Made by a program: the position numbers and the translations under genes | Shown here: piece by piece, positions 1 through 7,943 of the stretch | Numbering within the stretch: position 1 is the stretch's first letter | Layout: each line of letters begins with the position of its first letter | Source: JADLGL01 sp963732865 | GTDB lineage: Bacteria > Pseudomonadota > Alphaproteobacteria > Rhizobiales > Kaistiaceae | DNA length: 64,000 nt | Direction of reading: 5' to 3' | NCBI GenBank assembly: GCA_963732865.1 | Contig: CAVTBC010000003.1 | Coordinates: forward strand, 186,001 to 250,000 | Notes under the pieces: generated by a model | Told to the model about the DNA's origin: nothing | Database searches by the model: none | The model's input: only the letters and a program-made list of their open reading frames with translations

Positions 1-657
1 ATGATCGGCGGCGACCATTCGATCGGCTTCCCCTGCGTCCGCGGCATCGCGGAATGCACGTCGAAGCGGATCGGCATCGTTCATTTCGACCGGCATATCG
101 ACATTCAGGAGCGCGACCTCGACGAGCGCATGCACACGACGCCGTGGTTCCACGCCACCAATCTGCCCAATGTTCCGGCAACCAATCTCGTCCAGGTCGG
201 CATCGGCGGCTGGCAGGTGCCGCGCGAGGGCGTGAAGGTCGCGCGCGAGCGCAACACGACGATCCTGACGATGGCGGATTTCGAGGAATACGGCGTCGAC
301 AAGACGGCCGAGATCGCCCTCGAAATGGCGTGGAAGGACGCCGACGCAGTCTACATCTCCTTCGACATCGACTCCGTCGATTGCGGCTTCGTGCCGGGCA
401 CCGGCTGGCCGGAACCGGGTGGCTTCCTGCCGCGCGAGGCCCTGGCGCTCGTCGGCAAAGTTGCGGCGGAAGGTATTTGCGGCCTCGAGGTCGTCGAGGT
501 GTCGCCGCCCTACGACACCTCCGACATCACCGCTCTTCTCGGCACGCGCGTCATCGTCGAGGTGCTCGGCGCAATGGTCTCCTCCGGCAAGCTCGGCAAG
601 CACAAGTCGATCATCGACAAGCCGGTAACTATCCCGCCCGGACCGGAGGTCGCCTGA
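1..657 (+). CDS. gdmH: Ureohydrolase, guanidine hydrolase-like (3' part)
   Basis: This is the C-terminal 218 residues of an arginase/agmatinase-superfamily enzyme. The GGDHS metal-binding motif sits at residues 3-7, whereas in full-length members it lies near residue 120, so the 5' end is outside the window and the ATG at position 1 is internal. The dinuclear-metal ligands are visible in HFDRHID (about residue 28) and SFDIDSVD (about 120). The stretches MHTTPWFHATN and VPGTGWPEPGG are, from memory, typical of the nickel-dependent guanidine hydrolase branch rather than of agmatinase, which has DAHTD and a different loop. The expected reaction is guanidine plus water to urea plus ammonia in the cytoplasm. 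Overlap with a His-rich protein and a downstream urea transporter/urease block fits this role. Agmatinase or another guanidino hydrolase remains possible. Confidence 0.72.
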   Translation: MIGGDHSIGFPCVRGIAECTSKRIGIVHFDRHIDIQERDLDERMHTTPWFHATNLPNVPATNLVQVGIGGWQVPREGVKVARERNTTILTMADFEEYGVDKTAEIALEMAWKDADAVYISFDIDSVDCGFVPGTGWPEPGGFLPREALALVGKVAAEGICGLEVVEVSPPYDTSDITALLGTRVIVEVLGAMVSSGKLGKHKSIIDKPVTIPPGPEVA

Positions 658-1154
658 TGCTGCCGCGCTATCGCCGTCACCACGACCATCCTCACAACGG
701 CCATGACCACCACCATGACCATGCGCACCGCCATGAGCACGCGCATGCGCACGGCGGGGCCGGGCACAATCACCCGGTCGCGCATGAACTGCACTCGCAT
801 CGGCATGGCGAGGGCGTGCGCGAGGACCTGCAGGCGCTTGCCGAAGCCTTCATCGACGGCTTCCGCCAGGCGGAGGACAAGACCAGCTATCTGCGCCTCG
901 CCGGCGTTCCGGATTCAATGAGCGGACCGGACGGACTCAATCGCCGCCTCGTCGATGTCAGCATCAATGACGGCTTCCAGGTGGCGACAGCATCGCCCGC
1001 CTTCGGCACCCGCGACCTGGTTTACCTGCCCTATCCCGGCGGCATGGTGCGACAGCGAACCAAGCTCGTCCTCACCTATGTGTCGCTGACCGGCCGGAGC
1101 GATATTGACCTGATTGATTTCCTGGCGGGCCGCTTTGCACACAACGTGGGTTGA
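657..1154 (+). CDS. His-rich small protein, probable nickel-handling partner
   Basis: A 165-residue protein whose start overlaps the ureohydrolase stop (TGATG), so the two are translationally coupled. The reading frame stays open far upstream, but that part is antisense-like Arg-rich translation of the previous gene. Residues 8-52 are dominated by His with Asp and Ala (HDHPHNGHDHHHDH type runs), which resembles the metal-storage tails of UreE and HypB. The remaining 110 residues form a compact domain I do not recognise, with RRLVDVSINDGF and DLVYLPYPGG segments. Because guanidine hydrolases and urease both need nickel, a role in nickel storage or delivery to the ureohydrolase is the best guess. 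It is inference from composition and position only. Confidence 0.75.
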   Translation: MLPRYRRHHDHPHNGHDHHHDHAHRHEHAHAHGGAGHNHPVAHELHSHRHGEGVREDLQALAEAFIDGFRQAEDKTSYLRLAGVPDSMSGPDGLNRRLVDVSINDGFQVATASPAFGTRDLVYLPYPGGMVRQRTKLVLTYVSLTGRSDIDLIDFLAGRFAHNVG

Positions 1155-1253
1155 GCGGGCCATAAATTGCTGAATGCTTAATCACAGGGCCGTGACTGCC
1201 GCTGAATTGTGCAAGTGGCACTCGAATCCCGCGACTGCCGCCCGTTTCGCCAA

Positions 1254-1269
1254 TGGCACAGGATTTGCG
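1254..1269 (+). promoter_or_regulatory. Sigma-54 (-24/-12) promoter upstream of urtA
   Basis: TGGCACAGGATTTGCG matches the sigma-54 consensus TGGCAC-N5-TTGC with correct GG-to-GC spacing. It lies 52 bp before the urtA start in the 166-bp gap after the His-rich gene. The predicted transcription start would be near position 1281. Sigma-54 control implies an enhancer-binding activator such as NtrC, which fits nitrogen-starvation induction of urea uptake and urease. An imperfect inverted repeat (GTGC-N5-GCAC, about 1209-1221) lies upstream, but I cannot call it an NtrC site. Confidence 0.72.
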
Positions 1270-1320
1270 GATTGGTTCCTGACGTCCTCCCAGGCGTCTT
1301 CCAACAGGGAGTGTTTCTTC

Positions 1321-2616
1321 ATGGGTCTTTTTCGTAAGTCTCTTTCGGCCGCGGCGGCGATCGGCCTAACTTTGGCCGTGGCCTCGCCAGCGCTGGCGCA
1401 GGACACGGGGCCGATCAAAGTCGGCATCCTCCACTCGCTATCGGGCACGATGGCGATCTCCGAGAGCGTGCTGAGCCAAGAAATTCAGATGCTGATCGAC
1501 CAGCAGAACGCCGCGGGCGGTCTGCTCGGCCGCCAGCTTGAGGCAGTCACCGTCGACCCGGCGTCCGACTGGCCGCGCTTCGCGGAACTGCTTCGCCAAC
1601 TGGTAACCGATGACGGTGTCGACGTCGTCTTCTGCTGCTGGACTTCGGTCAGCCGCAAATCGATCCTGCCGGTCGCCGAAGAACTCGACACCGTCGTGTT
1701 CTACCCGGTGCAGTACGAAGGCGAGGAAAGCTCGCGCAACATCTTCTACACCGGCGCCGCGCCGAACCAGCAGGCCATCCCGGCCATCGACTACCTGCTC
1801 GAGCAGGGTGTCGAGCGCTTCGTTCTGGAAGGCACTGACTACGTCTATCCGCGCACGACCAACCGCATCCTGCAGGCCTATCTCGCCTCCAAGGGTGTTG
1901 CTCCTGAAGACATCATCGAAGAGTACACCCCGTTCGGTCAGTCTGACTGGCAGACGATCGTGGCCAACATCGTGGCCTTCGGTTCCGAAGGTAAGCCGAC
2001 GGCGGTGGTCTCGACCATCAACGGCGACGCCAACGTGCCGTTCTACCGCGAACTCGCCAACCAGGGCGTCGATGCGGCCGACATACCGGTCATCGCATTC
2101 TCGGTCGGTGAGCAGGAACTGCAGGGCGTCGATACCGCTCCGCTCGTCGGACATCTGGCGGCATGGAACTACTTCATGTCCGTCGATACGCCCGAGAACG
2201 CGGCCTTCATCGCCCAGTGGCGGGCCTATACCGGTGACCCGAACGCCGTGACCAACGACCCGATGGAAGCCCATTATATCGGCTTCAACATGTGGGTTCA
2301 GGCGGTCGAGAAGGCCGGCACCACCGACGCGGATGCGGTCATCGACGCGATGATCGGCGTCGTGGTTCCGAACCTCACCGGCGGCTACGCGGCCATGATG
2401 CCGAACCATCACATCACCAAGCCTGTCCTCATCGGCGAAATTCAGGCCGACGGTCAGTTCGATGTGGTGTGGCAGACCCCCGGCACCGTGCCCGGCGATG
2501 CCTGGTCGGACTTCCTGCCCGACTCGCGTTGGCTGATCTCCGACTGGAGAGCCCCGATGAGCTGCGGCAACTACAACGTCCAGACCGGTGCGTGCGGCGG
2601 AGCCGGCGCAGAGTAG
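1321..2616 (+). CDS. urtA: Urea ABC transporter, substrate-binding protein
   Basis: A 431-residue periplasmic binding protein of the type I branched-chain amino acid/urea family. The start at 1321 gives a clean Sec signal peptide (residues 1-25, ending SPALA-QD) and follows an AGGGAG ribosome site. The frame is open further upstream to 1174, but that extension would bury the signal peptide. KVGILHSLSGTMAISE is the typical N-terminal strand of UrtA, and the C-terminal half carries the family's SDWRAPMSCG-type tail with paired Cys. It binds urea in the periplasm and presents it to UrtBC. It sits directly behind a sigma-54 promoter and is followed by a strong hairpin that would let it be made in excess over the membrane parts. 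Confidence 0.95.
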   Translation: MGLFRKSLSAAAAIGLTLAVASPALAQDTGPIKVGILHSLSGTMAISESVLSQEIQMLIDQQNAAGGLLGRQLEAVTVDPASDWPRFAELLRQLVTDDGVDVVFCCWTSVSRKSILPVAEELDTVVFYPVQYEGEESSRNIFYTGAAPNQQAIPAIDYLLEQGVERFVLEGTDYVYPRTTNRILQAYLASKGVAPEDIIEEYTPFGQSDWQTIVANIVAFGSEGKPTAVVSTINGDANVPFYRELANQGVDAADIPVIAFSVGEQELQGVDTAPLVGHLAAWNYFMSVDTPENAAFIAQWRAYTGDPNAVTNDPMEAHYIGFNMWVQAVEKAGTTDADAVIDAMIGVVVPNLTGGYAAMMPNHHITKPVLIGEIQADGQFDVVWQTPGTVPGDAWSDFLPDSRWLISDWRAPMSCGNYNVQTGACGGAGAE

Positions 2617-2640
2617 CCACGGCTGCACGACAATCGGAGC

Positions 2641-2660
2641 GGGGCGGCACACGCCGCCCC
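2641..2660 (+). other. Intercistronic hairpin between urtA and urtB
   Basis: GGGGCGGC at 2641-2648 and GCCGCCCC at 2653-2660 form a perfect 8-bp G+C stem with an ACAC loop. It lies 24 bp after the urtA stop and 49 bp before urtB. There is no T-run, so it is more likely an mRNA-stabilising or attenuating element than a full terminator. Such hairpins are common between a binding-protein gene and its permease genes. Confidence 0.6.
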
Positions 2661-2709
2661 CTCCACTCTGACTGAAGCGGACCGGGGCACGAGAATTTCC
2701 AATTTTGAA

Positions 2710-4374
2710 ATGAAACGATTTTTCCACGTGACAGGGTCACGCCGCGCATTTCGATGGATCCAGATCGCCCTTATTGTCGTGGCAAGCGCGCTGGCGATGA
2801 CGCCGCAGCTGAGAGCCCAGGACGCAGACGCCAGCGCTGAATTGCGCGGTCTCGTCCAGGAACTCGTCGCCGCCGAGGGCAACTACAATCAGATCAACGA
2901 CATTGTCGGGCGCATCGCCGCAACGGGAAATCCCGATGCCGTGCCGGTGCTCGACACGCTGCAGAACAACCAGCTCTATTTCCAGAACGCCGACCACACG
3001 GTCTTCCGTGCGGAAGACGGCGGCGCCGGTTACATCATGCACGATCCGATCACCGACGAGGTGCTCGGCGAAGTCGCCACGCGTGAAGCAACCCGGATCG
3101 GTGTCAACAATTCGGTGCGCCGGGCCGTCCGTTCGGCGCTCGGCGGCCTGACGCTGCTGTCGCCGGACGCAAGCGTCCGCCTTGCCGCCGCCGAAGCGGT
3201 CTTCACGGCGCGCGACCAGAGCGCCCTGCCGCTCCTCGACGCAGCGCTGGAAACCGAAACGAATGCGCGTGTGCGCACGGCGATGGAACAGGCGCGGGCC
3301 GCGATCATCGTTTCCGACACGAATGCCGATGATGCCGACCGGCTCGCCGCGATCGACCTCCTGGTCGGCCGCGGGGATCAGACGGCTCTCAATGTCCTGT
3401 CGGCCATCGCGCGGCAGGAAGGGGCTGTCGGCGAGGCGGCCACCGAAGGCGTCGATGCGATCAACCGTTCGCTCGCCCTATGGGGCATCGGCCAGAACAT
3501 CTGGTTCGGCATCTCGCTGGGCTCGGTGCTGCTCCTCGCCGCCATTGGCCTTGCGATCACGTTCGGCGTGATGGGCGTCATCAACATGGCGCATGGCGAG
3601 ATGGTGATGCTGGGCGCCTACACCACCTTCGTCATCCAGGACGCCCTGCGCACAAGCCCGCTCTACGAGTGGTCGCTCGCCTTCGCCATTCCGGCGGCGT
3701 TCGTCGTCGTCGGCGTCGTCGGCATCCTGATCGAACGCACGGTGATCCGCTGGCTCTACGGCCGGCCGCTGGAGACGCTGCTTGCAACCTTCGGCCTTTC
3801 ATTGGTCCTGCAGCAGGCGGTGCGTTCGGTTTTCGGACCGACCAATGTGCAGGTCGGCAACCCATCCTGGATGTCGGGCAATTTCACCATCGGCCATATC
3901 GACAGCACCTACAGCCGGCTGTGGATCGTGGTGTTCTCACTGGTCGTCTTCGCGGCACTCCTCATCTTTCTGAAGCGGACGCGGTTCGGCCTGCAGGTGC
4001 GCGCGGTGACGCAGAACCGGCAGATGGCGAGCGCCATGGGCATCCGGACGCCGTGGGTCGATTCGCTCACCTTCGGCCTCGGCTCCGGCATCGCCGGGAT
4101 GGCCGGCGTGGCGCTCAGCCAGATCGACAATGTCAGCCCGAATCTCGGTCAGAACTACATCATCGACAGCTTCATGGTCGTGGTGTTCGGCGGCGTCGGC
4201 AATCTGTGGGGAACCTTGATCGGCGCGATGTCGCTCGGCGTCGCCAACAAGTTCCTCGAGCCTTATGCCGGCGCGGTTCTCGCCAAGATTCTCGTGCTCG
4301 TCTTCATCATCCTCTTCATTCAGCGGCGCCCGCGCGGTCTGTTCGCTCTGCGCGGTAGGTCGGTCGAACAATGA
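2710..4374 (+). CDS. urtB: Urea ABC transporter, permease UrtB
   Basis: A 554-residue inner-membrane permease. Residues 1-37 form a signal peptide/anchor (cleavage near LRAQD). Residues 38-255 are a helical, probably periplasmic domain rich in Ala, Asp and Arg that UrtB proteins are known to carry. The permease core begins about residue 260, with the family hallmark GVINMAHGEMVMLGAY and several hydrophobic helices to the end. The C-terminal QRRPRGLFALRGR is typical of LivH/UrtB. It pairs with UrtC to form the urea channel. Its stop overlaps the urtC start (ATGA), so the two are translationally coupled. The ribosome-binding site is weak, which fits expression below that of urtA. Confidence 0.94.
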   Translation: MKRFFHVTGSRRAFRWIQIALIVVASALAMTPQLRAQDADASAELRGLVQELVAAEGNYNQINDIVGRIAATGNPDAVPVLDTLQNNQLYFQNADHTVFRAEDGGAGYIMHDPITDEVLGEVATREATRIGVNNSVRRAVRSALGGLTLLSPDASVRLAAAEAVFTARDQSALPLLDAALETETNARVRTAMEQARAAIIVSDTNADDADRLAAIDLLVGRGDQTALNVLSAIARQEGAVGEAATEGVDAINRSLALWGIGQNIWFGISLGSVLLLAAIGLAITFGVMGVINMAHGEMVMLGAYTTFVIQDALRTSPLYEWSLAFAIPAAFVVVGVVGILIERTVIRWLYGRPLETLLATFGLSLVLQQAVRSVFGPTNVQVGNPSWMSGNFTIGHIDSTYSRLWIVVFSLVVFAALLIFLKRTRFGLQVRAVTQNRQMASAMGIRTPWVDSLTFGLGSGIAGMAGVALSQIDNVSPNLGQNYIIDSFMVVVFGGVGNLWGTLIGAMSLGVANKFLEPYAGAVLAKILVLVFIILFIQRRPRGLFALRGRSVEQ

Positions 4375-6461
4375 TCAATGACGCGCTGAACCTGTTCTTC
4401 TCCTTCAGCGGACGGATCGGACGGGCGCGGCTCTGGCTGGGCTTGGCAACGCTGCTCATCGTGTCGGCCGTATTCTTCTTCGCCGCCGCCGGCCCGATCG
4501 AGGACCTCGGCGCGCGCATCCAGGCCTACTACACGGGCGCTGACTTCACCTTCGCCGGCAGCGACATCGTCTTCGCCATCTGGTTCGTCGCCGCCTGGTA
4601 CGTTTTCGCGGCGCTCACGGTGAAGCGGCTGCATGACCGAGACAAAAGCATCTGGTGGGCGTTCTTCTTCGTGCCGCTGCCGCTGCTTGTCTATTTCGGC
4701 GGGATGATCCTCGATCCGCCGGCGAATACGACGGTGCCGACGCTGCGCCTCGGCGACGTCGTCTCATTCCTGGTGACCGTCTGGTGGGTCATCGAAATGG
4801 GCGCCCTCAAGGGAACGGTCGGCGCCAACCGGTTTGGGCCCGATCCATCCGGCGCTGTTGCTGACACCGCGCTCGTTACCCAGCCGGTGCGGCCCGGCGA
4901 TATCGGCGCGTTCATCTTTCGCGGCCTCGATTGGAAGGCGCTGATCGTCCTTGGCGTTCTGTTGATCGCCGCGATCATCGTGCCGAGCTTCGCCAATTCA
5001 CCGGATTCGCCGTTCCATCTGGCGAGCAGTTCGACGATCCTCTACGGCAAGTTCCTCTGCTACGCGCTCCTGGCGCTCTCGGTCGGATTGATCTGGGGCT
5101 ATGGTGGCATCCTGTCGCTCGGCCACGCCGCCTTCTTCTCGCTCGGCGGCTACGCCATGGGCATGTATCTGATGCGGGCGATCGGCTCGCGCGGCGTCTA
5201 TGGCAATCCGGTCCTGCCGGACTTCATGGTCTTCCTGAACTGGGATGCGTTGCCGAGCTTCTGGTACGGCTTCAACAATTTCTGGTTCGCCGCGCTGATG
5301 ATTGTGCTGGCGCCGGGCCTGCTGGCGTTCCTGTTCGGCTGGTTCGCCTTCCGCTCGCGCGTCACCGGCGTCTATCTGTCGATCATCACGCAGGCGCTGA
5401 CCTTCGCCCTGTGGCAGGCTTTCCTGCTCAACGATTTCGGCTTCGGCGGCAATAACGGCTTCACCGACTTCAAGGACATCCTCGGCGCCAATGTGCAGTC
5501 GCCGACGACGCGCGCAATGCTGTTCGCCGCCTCGGCGATCGCCCTCGCCATCGGCTACTGGATCTGCCGTTCGGTGATCGCCTCGAAATACGGGCGCGTG
5601 CTGGTCGCGACGCGTGACGCGGAAAGCCGCACGCGGTTCCTCGGCTATCGCGCTGACCGGTACAAGCTGTTCATCTTCACCCTGTCGGCGTGCATGGCCG
5701 GCGTTGCCGGCGCGCTCTATGTGCCGCAGGCCGGCATTATCAATCCGAGCGAACTGGCGCCGATCAAATCGATCGAGGTCGTCGTCTGGGTCGCCGTCGG
5801 CGGGCGCGGCACGCTGGTCGGGCCGATCATCGGCGGCCTGCTTATCAACGCGATCAAATCGTATTTCACCGGCGGCGCGATGATGCCCGCATGGATTCTC
5901 GCCATGGTGCCGGCCATCGGCCTAGCGCTGATGGCATTCATCCGGCGCAACGACGGATTGCTGCAATCGCCTCTCCTCGGGGCGGCGGTTGGCGCGGCCG
6001 CGGCGGCGCTGCTCTTCGTGCTGCCGGACAGCCTTGAAGGCTGGTGGGGCTGGGCGGTCGCGGGCGTCGCCGCCCTTGTCTGGCTCTTCACCGCGGTGCG
6101 TTCGGCGGGAAGCGGCAACATGGTTGCGGGAGGCGCGATCCTCGGCGCCCTGACCCTGGTCGCTTTGCGTGACCCCGGCTCGTCGCTCGCCCTCGCCCAA
6201 TATTGGCTGTTCGCCCTCGGCGGCATTTTCGTCGGCGTGACGCTGTTCCTGCCGCGCGGCATTGTCGGCACCATCGGCTATGGCTGGAACGCATGGCGCG
6301 CCCGGCGCGAGTTGGTCGAGGCGGAAGAAGGCCGCGACGTCGAGCTGACCTCGCCCGAAGCCCCGCCTCGCCTGCCGGAAGGCGAAGCACCGAACGACGC
6401 CGAACAAAGCGCCATGGCCGAGATGCCGGGCCTGGGAGACGCCAATGGCAAGCACGCCTGA
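4371..6461 (+). CDS. urtC: UrtC permease with N-terminal DUF805 domain and extra membrane insert
   Basis: A 696-residue protein, nearly twice the usual length of UrtC (about 370-390). Residues 1-162 are a DUF805 domain: FSFSGRIGRARLW at the start, VKRLHDRDKS in the middle and ALKGTVGANRFGPDP at its end, with about four membrane helices. The UrtC core starts near residue 220 (GKFLCYALLALSVGLIWGYGG) and keeps FRSRVTGVYLSIITQAL, FGGNNGFTDFKDILG and ESRTRFLGYR. After FTGGAMM (about 500) roughly 100 extra residues with three or four further helices intervene before the usual last helix QYWLFALGGIFVGVTLFLPRG (about 608). A charged Glu-rich tail of about 60 residues follows. The reading frame is continuous throughout. 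It forms the urea channel with UrtB. The 3' end overlaps urtD by 17 bp. Confidence 0.93.
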   Translation: MINDALNLFFSFSGRIGRARLWLGLATLLIVSAVFFFAAAGPIEDLGARIQAYYTGADFTFAGSDIVFAIWFVAAWYVFAALTVKRLHDRDKSIWWAFFFVPLPLLVYFGGMILDPPANTTVPTLRLGDVVSFLVTVWWVIEMGALKGTVGANRFGPDPSGAVADTALVTQPVRPGDIGAFIFRGLDWKALIVLGVLLIAAIIVPSFANSPDSPFHLASSSTILYGKFLCYALLALSVGLIWGYGGILSLGHAAFFSLGGYAMGMYLMRAIGSRGVYGNPVLPDFMVFLNWDALPSFWYGFNNFWFAALMIVLAPGLLAFLFGWFAFRSRVTGVYLSIITQALTFALWQAFLLNDFGFGGNNGFTDFKDILGANVQSPTTRAMLFAASAIALAIGYWICRSVIASKYGRVLVATRDAESRTRFLGYRADRYKLFIFTLSACMAGVAGALYVPQAGIINPSELAPIKSIEVVVWVAVGGRGTLVGPIIGGLLINAIKSYFTGGAMMPAWILAMVPAIGLALMAFIRRNDGLLQSPLLGAAVGAAAAALLFVLPDSLEGWWGWAVAGVAALVWLFTAVRSAGSGNMVAGGAILGALTLVALRDPGSSLALAQYWLFALGGIFVGVTLFLPRGIVGTIGYGWNAWRARRELVEAEEGRDVELTSPEAPPRLPEGEAPNDAEQSAMAEMPGLGDANGKHA

Positions 6462-7194
6462 TAGCCTGCTCTATCTCGAAGGCGTCACGGTCAGCTTTGA
6501 CGGCTTCCGCGCGCTCAATGAGCTGTCGCTGATCATCGAGCCCGGCGAGATGCGGGCGATCATCGGCCCGAACGGCGCTGGCAAGACGACAATGATGGAT
6601 GTCATCACCGGCAAGACGCGGCCCGACACCGGCAAGATCTTCTTCAACGGCACGGTCGACCTTACGAAGCTCGACGAGGCCGAAACGGCTCAACTCGGCA
6701 TCGGCCGCAAATTCCAGAAGCCGACCGTGTTCGAGAGCCATTCGGTGCGCGACAACATCGATCTCGCCCTCGCCGGCAATCGCTCGGTGAAGACCTCGCT
6801 GTTCCAGCGCCGCACCAAGGCCGAGGAGGCGCGGATCGATGAATTGCTGCAGATCATCCGTCTGACCGAGAAGGCCGATTGGCTCGCCGCCAATCTCAGC
6901 CACGGGCAGAAGCAATGGCTGGAGATCGGCATGCTCCTGGCACAGGAGCCGAAGCTGCTGCTTGTCGACGAACCCGCGGCCGGCATGACCGACGCCGAGA
7001 CCGCGGCCACCGTTACGCTTCTTCGCGGCATCGCCGAGACGAAATCGGTGGTCGTCGTCGAGCACGATATGGATTTCGTGCGCGACCTCGGCGTCAAGGT
7101 GACCGTGCTGCACGAAGGATCGGTATTGTCCGAAGGTTCGTTCGAACATGTTTCGAACGACGCCAAAGTGATCGAGGTTTATCTCGGCCGATGA
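6445..7194 (+). CDS. urtD: Urea ABC transporter, ATP-binding protein UrtD
   Basis: A 249-residue cytoplasmic ATPase of the LivG/UrtD type. Walker A is GPNGAGKTT (about residue 41). The signature is the UrtD variant LSHGQKQWLEIG rather than LSGGQ, Walker B is LLLVDEPAAGM and the H-loop is VVEHDMDF. FQKPTVFESHSVRDN is a typical LivG-family segment. It energises urea import together with UrtE. It overlaps urtC at its start and shares ATGA with urtE at its end, so the whole urt block is one tightly coupled transcript. Confidence 0.96.
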   Translation: MASTPDSLLYLEGVTVSFDGFRALNELSLIIEPGEMRAIIGPNGAGKTTMMDVITGKTRPDTGKIFFNGTVDLTKLDEAETAQLGIGRKFQKPTVFESHSVRDNIDLALAGNRSVKTSLFQRRTKAEEARIDELLQIIRLTEKADWLAANLSHGQKQWLEIGMLLAQEPKLLLVDEPAAGMTDAETAATVTLLRGIAETKSVVVVEHDMDFVRDLGVKVTVLHEGSVLSEGSFEHVSNDAKVIEVYLGR

Positions 7195-7943
7195 GCGAAG
7201 TCATGGAAGCCACCGCCCCGACGGCGGAAACGCCGGCCCTGGCCAAGATATCGACGCTGAGCGTCGAGGCCGTCGACCTCTATTACGGCGCCGCGCAGGC
7301 GCTGCGGAAGGTGTCGATGACGGTGCAATCCGGGCAGATCACCTGCCTGCTCGGCCGCAATGGCGTCGGCAAGACGAGCCTCTTGCGCGCGATCATGGGC
7401 ATCCACGCCATCTCCAGCGGGGCGATCATTTGGGAGGGCAAGCCGCTCGGCAAGCTCGCCCCCTATGAGCGCGCCGCACTCGGCATCGCCTATGTGCCGC
7501 AAGGCCGTGAGATTTTCCCGCTGCTCTCCGTCCGCGAGAACCTCGAGACCGGCTATGCGACGGCGCCGGAGAGCACCATTCCCGACTACGTCTTCGAACT
7601 CTTCCCCGTGCTCAAGTCGATGCTGCGGCGCCGGGGCGGCGATCTCTCCGGCGGCCAGCAACAGCAACTCGCGATCGGCCGAGCCCTTGTTTCGCGCCCG
7701 CGCCTTCTCGTGCTCGACGAGCCGACCGAAGGCATCCAGCCGTCGATCATCAAGGACATCGGTCGCGCCATTGTTTTCCTCAAGGAAAAGGTCGGGCTCG
7801 CCATCCTGTTGGTCGAGCAATATCTCGACTTCGCCCGTGAGCTTGCCGACAATATCGCGATCATGGACCGCGGCCAGATCGTCGTCGCGGGAGCGCCGAG
7901 CGAGTTGGACGAGAAGAATGTTCGTCGTTACCTCACGGTCTGA
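7191..7943 (+). CDS. urtE: Urea ABC transporter, ATP-binding protein UrtE
   Basis: A 250-residue ATPase of the LivF/UrtE type. The start ATG overlaps the urtD stop. Walker A is GRNGVGKTS (about residue 54), signature LSGGQQQQLAIG, Walker B LLVLDEPTEGIQPSII, H-loop LVEQYLDF. Residues 1-20 form a short non-conserved leader. It partners UrtD in the urea importer. The 3' end overlaps the likely ureD start by 26 bp, which links uptake and hydrolysis genes in one operon. Confidence 0.96.
   Translation: MSEVMEATAPTAETPALAKISTLSVEAVDLYYGAAQALRKVSMTVQSGQITCLLGRNGVGKTSLLRAIMGIHAISSGAIIWEGKPLGKLAPYERAALGIAYVPQGREIFPLLSVRENLETGYATAPESTIPDYVFELFPVLKSMLRRRGGDLSGGQQQQLAIGRALVSRPRLLVLDEPTEGIQPSIIKDIGRAIVFLKEKVGLAILLVEQYLDFARELADNIAIMDRGQIVVAGAPSELDEKNVRRYLTV

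Noticed and set aside
54..656. Upstream extension of the His-rich protein inside the ureohydrolase gene
   Set aside because: The added 201 residues are an Arg-rich out-of-frame reading of conserved ureohydrolase sequence. The ATG at 657 gives the coupled start.
1438..2727. 429-codon open frame antisense to urtA
   Set aside because: High-GC shadow: His/Arg/Gly-rich, no known fold, and fully covered by urtA with clear homology on the other strand.
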